This document shows, one piece after another, positions 58,601 to 64,000 of a stretch of 64,000 nucleotides of DNA (the first letter of the stretch is position 1; the number at the start of each line of letters is the position of its first letter). The stretch is from Liolophura sinensis (taxonomy: Eukaryota > Mollusca > Polyplacophora > Chitonida > Chitonidae): positions 68,112,984-68,176,983 of the forward strand of contig NC_088300.1 in the NCBI RefSeq assembly GCF_032854445.1. The letters are read 5' to 3'. Position numbers and translations under genes: made by a program. The notes under the pieces are model-generated. The model saw only the letters and a program-made list of their open reading frames with translations, had not been told where the DNA came from and made no database searches.

Positions 58601-61600
58601 CTGAACTGTTTAAAAGAAGACAACACTCACAATATGAAGATGGACAGAGACAGACCAAACCAATTCAGCAAGAAATCATCTGAAAAATTCAATCATGTTC
58701 AGCTTTCTCCCAAAGCAGGACAGTGTTTACGTGACAGCTTTGTTGTTGGGTTGTAGAAGTAACTTGTGCCTGATCGGTTAAAATGGATAACATGGGGACA
58801 CCTTCAGTTTTCTCGATGTGAACGTTTTACCTTACTTTAAACTGCTATGGCTCTGTCATACAAAGTCACATATATAAAAATGCCGGGTTGGCATGCATTG
58901 TTCGGGATGCTTTATCGATTCATCTAGACATTTGGCTAAGTGTTACCTTTTCTTTTTAACTGTTTTTCGACTTGATGGAATGTTTTTAAGTTTTGGTGTC
59001 ATAAGTGGTAGGCTCAGGTGAAATCGTGGCTAAAGATTCAAGATTCCATGGAGGTTTTTTTTTGTTTGTTTGATGCAGGTGATGAGCAAGTTCTGTTAAA
59101 TGTCCGTGTACATGTGTAGTGTCTTCATACCTACTACTGTTACTGGGTGGAGTGTCATATCTGGTGTCTTTGGCACAGTGTTTTATTAAAGCAGGACCAT
59201 AAATATTGTATGCCAGTCCTAAGGTCACCAGCTACGAACATTACAATGAGACATTCCTTGATAATTTGGTTGATGTTTTGTGGTGTGATTGATAAACTGA
59301 AAGTGATATTAACTGCTCATGTGGTTAATGCATACAATTTATGTGTATGTATTCCAGTTGTTGGATAGCCTAGAAAGCTGCAGGAAGATCTCCTTATATT
59401 CAGCTCAGGAACTGATAGCGTCATCATTTGGCAGACCCCTGCCCAATCCTGGCAAGACAGTACAGATCAGGACCATGGTCAGCCATTTCTCTTGTTTTTA
59501 TAACTAATGCTTCACTTTTCTTCTAACTATAATTCAGTACATTTTCCTACTTTCGTCTGTCTGTTTACATTTTTATTTGTTTATTTATTTAGTTTTTTTT
59601 AGAGAAAGGCAATATACAGAACATTCAGAAGTATTCTTCTTTGATTTGTATCAAATGATTTCCAGGAAGATGAACATACTGTGTATCAATAATGAAGGTG
59701 ACTTTGTCAAGCTGATTTCCACGAACATGAACATACTGTGTATCAATAATGAAGGTGACTTTGTCAAGCTGATTTCCAGGAACATGAACATATTGTGTAT
59801 CAATAATGAAGGTTACTTTGTCAAGCTGATTTCCAGGAACATGAACATACTGTGTATCAATAATGAAGGTTACTTTGTCAAGCTTATTTCCAGGAACATG
59901 AACATACTGTGTATCAATAACGAAGGTGACTTTGTCAAGCTGATTTCCAGGAACATGAACATACTGTGTGTCAGTAATGAAGGTTACTTTGTCAAGCTTA
60001 TTTCCACGAACATGAACATACCATGTGTCAATAATGAAGGTGACTTTGTCAAGCTTATTTCCAGGAAGATGAACATACTGTGTATCAATAATGAAGGTGA
60101 CTTTGTCAGGCTGATTTCCACGAACATGAACATACTGTGTATCAATAATGAAGGTGACTTTGTCAAGCTGATTTCCACGAACATGAACATATTGTATATC
60201 AATAATGAAGGTTACTTTGTCAAGCTTATTTCCACGAACATGAACATACTGTGTGTCAATAATGAAGGTTACTTTGTCAAGCTGATTTCCAGGAACATGA
60301 ACATACTGTGTGTCAATAATGAAGGTTACTTTGTCAAGCTGATTTCCAGGAACATGAACATACTGTGTGTCAATAATGAAGGTTACTTTGTCAAGCTTAT
60401 TTCCACGAACATGAACATACTGTGTGTCAATAATGAAGGTTACTTTGTCAAGCTGATTTCCAGGAACATGAACATACTTTGTGTCAATAATGAAGGTTAC
60501 TTTGTCAAGCTTATTTCCAGGAACATGAACATACTGTGTGTCAATAATGAAGGTTACTTTGTCAAGCTGATTTCCAGGAACATGAACATACTGTGTATCA
60601 ATAATGAAGGTTACTTTGTCAAGCTGATTTCCAGGAACATGAACATATTGTGTATCAATAATGAAGGTTACTTTGTCAAGCTTATTTCCACGAACATGAA
60701 CATACCATGTGTCAATAATGAAGGTGACTTTGTCAAGCTGATTTCCAGGAACATGAACATACCGTGTGTCAATAATGAAGGTGACTTTGTCAAGCTGATT
60801 TCCACGAACATGAACATACTGTGTATCAATAATGAAGGTGACTTTGTCAAGCTGATTTCCAGGAACATGAACATATTGTGTATCAATAATGAAGGTTACT
60901 TTGTCAAGCTTATTTCCACGAACATGAACATACTGTGTGTCAATAATGAAGGTTACTTTGTCAAGCTGATTTCCACGAACATGAACATACTGTGTGTCAA
61001 TAATGAAGGTTACTTTGTCAAGCTTATTTCCACGAACATGAACATACTGTGTGTCAATAATGAAGGTTACTTTGTCAAGCTGATTTCCACGAACATGAAC
61101 ATACTGTGTATCAATAATGAAGGTTACTTTGTCAAGCTTATTTCCAGGAACATGAACATACTGTGTGTCAATAATGAAGGTTACTTTGTCAAGATGATTT
61201 CCAGGAACATGAACATACTGTGTATCAGTAATGAAGGTTACTTCATCAAGCTTTTAAATAAAATAATCCAGCTACATGTAGATGATGTCAGCATTGCAGA
61301 TTTACTGTAGAATTTTGTTGAGATGTTGATGATGGTTATAAGTTCCTGGAGATTATAGATTAGGTGTTATAGAATGATGAAGTAATTTATCAGTGTCTTT
61401 TCCGCAGACTGAGGAAGGTGAAGTAGAATCCCTCATTTTAAATCGAGCCTTTGACAACAGATTGGAAAATGTAAGTATTTAGGTACACTAGATTCACTGA
61501 AAAAGTAGAGGAAGCACTTTGTGGTTAATAGCTACACTCTCTTTACGCTTAGCCATGTGAGGCTATATTTAAACTGGTTTTTCATTTTATATGGACAAAT

Positions 61601-63521
61601 TTCTGTCACACAGTCACATCTGAAGGTATTGTCTAGAAAGATCTGTGGATCCATTTTTGCTATAAGTGTGTTCCATTTGTGTCAACCTGTCTGAAAAAGT
61701 CTTTGAGTAATTTGTCACCATGTCCTGTCTCCGCAATTACAGGTCCAGATTTTTGGTGCTATGTTCAAAATAGATTTTGCAGTTTGCAAATTTCCAAATT
61801 TTCTGTGCAATTCAGGTTTCTGGAACCATTTGTTCAAACACATGGACAGTGTATTAAACTTAAGCCAATGATATGAATCCTTCTACATGCACAAGTCTTA
61901 TCTCTATCAAATAAATGGCTCTCTAGTTTGGCCAAGTTTAATTCTGGGCTGTAAATGATTTGTTGAACATAATGTTTCTTCTCATCTTTATTATTTAGGC
62001 AAGTAGGGCAACAATCAATATCAGCCTTATTTTTAGCTGGTACTAAGCAGCTTTGTTAAAGGTGGTCATCCTGTTTCTTAAAGGTGGTCACATTTCTGAC
62101 ATTTTATCTTTTAGCCTGAATCTGCTGTTCTTAAGTGTGGGCCATTCACTCAACAATGGTCCTGAGTGTAAGATGGCACAAAATGCTATAGAGGGAATGG
62201 CGCAGGTGTTGAAAATTTGAGTTTGTTAAATTGTAAAAATGGTTTTCAATATAAGGTTTCATTAGCTCTCAATAGCAGCCCAACAGTACGTAAAGCTATG
62301 CCAGTAGCAAGGACCCTTCCCTGAATTGCTTTACTCTTTATGTTTTAGGTGAACTATGAGTGTTTGTTGTCAGTATTGGGTGTGGATAAGCTAGTGAAGG
62401 TGTTTGCCTCAGTGTTGCTGGAAAGAAGATTGCTGTTTTATGCTAGTAATTTAAGGTGAGTTAAATTTTCATACAATGTTGGAATAATCAAGACGTCGAT
62501 GTAGTTCTCACTATTGATGAACTCGGTAATAAGCTGTGTATGTATCTTAATTACTGTAAATTACCAAATTTTTGACTTTAGCACTTAATGTATTGAGCTG
62601 AAGTTTATGCATTCGTATGTCTCATACAGGCGAGCTGTTTTGTAGCCTTGTTAAATGTACAGCATATGTGTAGCTCATATATTTAGACCCATCTCCTGTT
62701 TATGTTTCAGTGTATTATCTTCCACCATTCAAGCATTGACAGCTCTGCTGTACCCATTCATATGGCATCACACATTCATTCCTGTTCTGCCTCCTGCACT
62801 CTTAGATATTGTCTGTGCGCCCACCCCTTACATTATCGGAGCATTGTCATCAGAAATGGTGAAAGTGGACACACTGCCAGTGGACGAGGTAAGTGGGGCT
62901 TTCATATTACACATCATGTCCTTCATGCAATCAAAATGACCTTCCAGCAAGAAATACATGCAACTTTTAGTGTCATGTTGGCATAACTAAAGAGTATAGT
63001 GGAGGGCTCATAATGCTAACAGTGGTTAGACTTGACCTAGAAAAGTTTGCTTAACCAATTTTTTTTGTGTTGTTTTTGATTTGGTTAAAGGTCAAACTTT
63101 GTTTGGTTTTGATTCAGTATACTCTATGATTTCACGTTCATAGCTACATTGTATTAGTCATATGAAATATCATACTGTAATGCCTCTAATGTAAAGTGCA
63201 TGATTGTCTAATACTAAATTAAGTTATTATTATTATTGCTTTCCAAATTTTCCCCAGGCTCTGTTCAATTTACTCCCACAATAATGCTGGCCACCTGTTC
63301 ATATATAAGGGAAGTATTCTTGGGTGCTGTGTAAAACAGCATTGAAGTAAAACATTGTCTGAAAATTGGGCTTATGATAGATTTTTGTTATTTGCAGGCA
63401 TTAATCATAGATTTGGACAGCAAATGCTTGCTTAAAGTCTTTGGAGATGAGTCAACAATTTTGCCCAAGAAGGTGCACAAGGCTTTGAAAACAGCTCTCA
63501 ATTTGTGTAGAATTGAGTCAG
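44019..63521 (+). CDS. DENND2: DENND2-family DENN domain Rab guanine-exchange factor, 3' end outside window
   Basis: DENND2 proteins activate Rab9-type GTPases in endosome-to-Golgi and actin-linked traffic (family knowledge). Exons: 44019-45698, 46428-46529, 48100-48123 (microexon, less sure), 51262-51364, 51811-51887, 52567-52713, 53548-53595, 54510-54592, 56080-56149, 58130-58207, 59358-59477, 61408-61470, 62349-62455, 62711-62888, 63398-63521; about 1001 codons, all phases consistent. The N-terminal 560 residues are one exon: low complexity, Pro-rich (PPIPPK at 81-86 and 91-96, APPRPPQKPP, RPKRPPPPRPKSS), with Tyr motifs (CLYMEP, PVYMDP). The uDENN part is about residues 663-730 (ECAIIVELH), the cDENN about 756-960 (SYSFVLTDADGSHVFGYCRR; FIPVLPPALLDIVCAPTPYI), and dDENN starts at ALIIDLDSK. 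Which of the vertebrate DENND2A-D it matches cannot be said; an invertebrate single ancestor is likely. Introns contain four minisatellites and many SINEs. Confidence 0.92.
46428..46529 (+). CDS. DENND2: DENND2 exon 2
   Basis: Acceptor 'ttctcag', donor 'gtaagta'. 34 codons: GPGMKDKFRGFFQMFSDPPQ and on to QKKRIAA. Confidence 0.85.
46576..46623. repeat. (AT)n microsatellite
   Basis: About 23 AT dinucleotides in DENND2 intron 2. Confidence 0.95.
46870..47335 (+). repeat. Minisatellite, about 11 units of 43 bp, DENND2 intron 2
   Basis: Unit: 'agttgtaatatgaggccagt', 'atgtttgatcgtatgctatt' + aag, with a variant carrying 'gtgccatggat'. No exon-derived sequence. Confidence 0.92.
48100..48123 (+). 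CDS. DENND2: DENND2 candidate 24 nt microexon
   Basis: 'tttatgtgtgtag|ggtgtg' to 'gggat|gtaagttc' encodes GVVRKSWD in phase 0 between two phase 0 exons, so it can be skipped without a frame change. Confidence 0.55.
48475..48680 (+). repeat. Dispersed repeat, copy 2 (pairs with 14280-14480)
   Basis: Same order of conserved words as copy 1; DENND2 intron 3. Confidence 0.6.
49520..49737 (+). mobile_element. SINE family A, diverged, head partly present
   Basis: 'gtgggttcaagtgtagctca' (box B region), 'gcttcctctctgatcatact', 'gcataaaacaccaatcaaat'. Confidence 0.75.
50345..50501 (+). mobile_element. SINE family A, 5'-truncated
   Basis: From 'acgtaggaaggtctgcagca' to 'caccaatccaataaataaat'; little divergence from the other copies. 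Confidence 0.85.
51262..51364 (+). CDS. DENND2: DENND2 exon 4
   Basis: Acceptor 'tacctgcag', donor 'gtaagt'. Encodes VKQKVNQAFSLLQKIVKKRE through NPDRQS, a basic helical linker. Confidence 0.88.
51811..51887 (+). CDS. DENND2: DENND2 exon 5
   Basis: Acceptor 'tttctgcag', donor 'gtgagta'. Encodes DSDSFVDVSEIMRRVEYVQS then VKVKT; 77 nt completes the split codon of the previous exon. Confidence 0.88.
52092..52287 (+). mobile_element. SINE family A with internal deletions
   Basis: 'ggggctcagttggttagcgg' head; lacks the box B stretch and part of the body; tail 'cataaaacatcaatcaaata'. Confidence 0.85.
52567..52713 (+). CDS. DENND2: DENND2 exon 6 (start of uDENN)
   Basis: Acceptor 'tctcacag', donor 'gtgagtt'. 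49 codons: YTSVRNVRKFMDKIYPQLYE, CAIIVELHRKQVDGR, KHKFPEI, corresponding to the 'LFEYFVVVSL' strand and 'FP' turn of DENND2 uDENN. Confidence 0.92.
52800..53190 (+). mobile_element. tRNA-headed SINE, near full length (tail of family B type)
   Basis: Head: 'tggtagcgtgatggttagag' and 'ggatatcaaacctaggtcag'. Core: 'ggttggcccggtgtcagtat', 'gggtgggatgtcatgtctgg'. Tail: 'tcatcgtatgactaaaaaat' and 'gtaaaaccccaagcatacat'. A fragment of the same core lies at 59115-59180. DENND2 intron 6. Confidence 0.75.
53548..53595 (+). CDS. DENND2: DENND2 exon 7
   Basis: Acceptor 'tttctgcag', donor 'gtgagtg'. 16 codons, RVPIVSQDPNSIAEGL. Confidence 0.85.
54510..54592 (+). CDS. DENND2: DENND2 exon 8
   Basis: Acceptor of a long T run plus 'acag', donor 'gtgggc'. 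Encodes VNIAETIPLFCFPDAEHINI; the 'IP.FCFPDA' motif is a DENND2 signature. Confidence 0.92.
54645..54927 (+). mobile_element. SINE family A, near full length, with duplicated box B segment
   Basis: 'gttagtgcgctagcgcagcg', then 'gtgagttcaagt' twice (54719 and about 54738), body and an 'aaataaataaataaat' tail. Starts about 50 bp after the exon 8 donor. Confidence 0.88.
56080..56149 (+). CDS. DENND2: DENND2 exon 9 (start of cDENN)
   Basis: Acceptor 'tttttacag', donor 'gtaagt'. Encodes ESYSFVLTDADGSHVFGYCR RYT, the DENN 'FVLT..DG...FGYCRR' motif. Confidence 0.93.
57545..58065 (+). repeat. Minisatellite, about 5-6 units, 96 bp type, DENND2 intron 9
   Basis: Unit words: 'ttgagaaagttttcaacaca', 'tttatcagttactatggtat', 'ccaagaggctgatgaccatc'. 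The first units are shorter. The last unit ends about 65 bp before exon 10. 96 bp keeps a frame open (57734-58066), but it has no start context or family. Confidence 0.88.
58130..58207 (+). CDS. DENND2: DENND2 exon 10
   Basis: Acceptor 'tgtttgaag' (AAG, non-consensus -3 base), donor 'gtgagc'. Encodes VVEEGMKKVEVICILSPVSA FQMYSQ, matching the 'VYCIVS..G.F..FS' strand. Confidence 0.9.
58291..58563 (-). mobile_element. SINE family A, full-length reference copy
   Basis: Plus strand from 'tatttatttatttatttatt' and 'gattggtgttttacgccgta' to 'ccaactgagccacggaggcc' + cc. Complete tRNA head, body and tail; DENND2 intron 10. Confidence 0.92.
59358..59477 (+). CDS. DENND2: DENND2 exon 11
   Basis: Acceptor 'gtattccag', donor 'gtcagc' (weak). 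Encodes LLDSLESCRKISLYSAQELI ASSFGRPLPNPGKTVQIRTM; 'PLPNPGKTV' equals the family's 'P.PGRTV' segment. Confidence 0.9.
59655..61255 (+). repeat. Minisatellite of about 28 units of 57 bp with continuous open frame, DENND2 intron 11
   Basis: Unit: 'gatttccaggaacatgaaca', 'tactgtgtatcaataatgaa', 'ggtgactttgtcaagct'. Variation is confined to a few sites (agga/acga, gtat/gtgt, gtga/gtta, ctga/ctta). 57 is a multiple of three, so one frame stays open from 59577 to 61310 (577 codons). It is separated from exon 11 by stops and from exon 12 by a TAG at 61308. Confidence 0.95.
61408..61470 (+). CDS. DENND2: DENND2 exon 12
   Basis: Acceptor 'tttccgcag', donor 'gtaagt'. Encodes TEEGEVESLILNRAFDNRLE N, the family's 'R.LDSRLEH' segment. 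Confidence 0.92.
62349..62455 (+). CDS. DENND2: DENND2 exon 13
   Basis: Acceptor 'atgttttag', donor 'gtgagt'. Encodes VNYECLLSVLGVDKLVKVFA SVLLERRLLFYASNL; 'FASVLLERR' is a DENN core motif. Confidence 0.94.
62711..62888 (+). CDS. DENND2: DENND2 exon 14 (cDENN core)
   Basis: Acceptor 'tatgtttcag', donor 'gtaagt'. Encodes VLSSTIQALTALLYPFIWHH TFIPVLPPALLDIVCAPTPY IIGA, the most conserved DENN block. Confidence 0.96.
63250..63347 (+). mobile_element. SINE family A 3' fragment, diverged
   Basis: 'cacaataatgctggccacct', 'gggaagtattcttgggtgct'; ends about 50 bp before exon 15. Confidence 0.6.
63398..63521 (+). CDS. DENND2: DENND2 exon 15 (start of dDENN)
   Basis: Acceptor 'ttatttgcag', donor 'gtaagg'. 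Encodes ALIIDLDSKCLLKVFGDEST ILPKK and on to LCRIES; the remaining dDENN is beyond the window. Confidence 0.93.
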
Positions 63522-63559
63522 GTAAGGACTTTGATTTTACACCATACGGCCATTTTGCT

Positions 63560-64000
63560 TGGAGATGAAATTAGTCATTGTGAGCCATAATATCTCAGTT
63601 GTATGGTGTTAATTATGAAGATAAAATTATTCGTTGTGGACCATAATATCTCAGTTGTTTGGTATTGATTATAAAGATAAAATTATTCTTTGTGGACCAT
63701 AATATCTCAGTTGTATGGTGTTGATTATGAAGATAAAATTATTCTTTGTGGACCATAATGTCTCAGTTGTTTGGTATTGATTATGAAGATAAAATTATTC
63801 ATTGTGGACCATAATATCTCAGTTGTATGGTGTTGATTATGGGTATAATATTATTCCTCATAGACCATAATATCTTAGTTGTTTGGTGTTGATTATGAAG
63901 ATAAAATTATTGTGGACCATAATATCTCAGCTGTATGGTGTTAATTATGAAGATAAAATTATTCATTGTGGGCCATAATATCTCCAACAGTGGTGTTGAT
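63560..64000 (+). repeat. Minisatellite of about 57 bp units, about 8 copies, continues past the window
   Basis: Unit: 'gttgattatgaagataaaat', 'tattcattgtggaccataat', 'atctcagttgtatggt'. Starts about 40 bp after the exon 15 donor but shares no sequence with that exon. Confidence 0.9.

Noticed and set aside
59577-61310. 577-residue repeat protein as a real gene
   Set aside because: Pure 57 bp tandem repeat within an intron, no start context, no junction to flanking exons; kept as a finding only.

Overview
This is a 64 kb piece of a eukaryotic nuclear genome, most likely a lophotrochozoan and probably a mollusc. The basis is: genes split by GT-AG introns; protein sequences closest in my memory to invertebrate PRMT1, ribosomal protein L27a and DENND2; many tRNA-headed SINEs of a type I associate with molluscs (tails ending in AAATA repeats); and abundant palindromic 'tacatgta' words. 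Species cannot be named from sequence alone.

Four multi-exon genes can be built exon by exon. (1) A tetraspanin (CD151/TSPAN11-like) on the minus strand, positions 5205 down to 500. Its first four coding exons are present and its C-terminal half lies beyond the left edge. (2) PRMT1, complete on the plus strand, 18476-28030, ten coding exons, 358 residues. (3) Ribosomal protein L27a (RPL27A), complete on the minus strand, 40777 down to 36417, 148 residues, with a TOP-like transcript start near 40798. (4) A DENND2-family Rab exchange factor on the plus strand, from an acceptor at 43958 to beyond the right edge, with about 1001 residues visible. RPL27A and DENND2 lie head to head and may share a promoter near 40.8-41.0 kb. 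Two short cysteine-rich ORFs on the minus strand (32502-32690 and 34781-35023) look like diverged paralogues of an unrecognised family.

The rest is intron and intergenic DNA rich in repeats: about twenty copies or fragments of one SINE family, copies of at least two other SINE-like families, an inverted pair of about 570 bp MITE-like elements with TTAA ends lying either side of PRMT1, three pairs of older dispersed repeats, and ten tandem arrays (minisatellites).

The most unusual signal is in the arrays. Three of the ten are built from the 3' end of a coding exon plus its 5' splice site and the first intron bases, and are copied downstream into the intron: tetraspanin exon 2 (84 bp units), tetraspanin exon 4 (75 bp units) and RPL27A coding exon 3 (43/39 bp units). 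Each creates a ladder of decoy splice donors. In the tetraspanin exon 2 array the first decoy would add exactly 28 in-frame codons. The other arrays, including a 57 bp array with a 577-codon open frame, lie within introns or intergenic DNA and show no clear exon origin.
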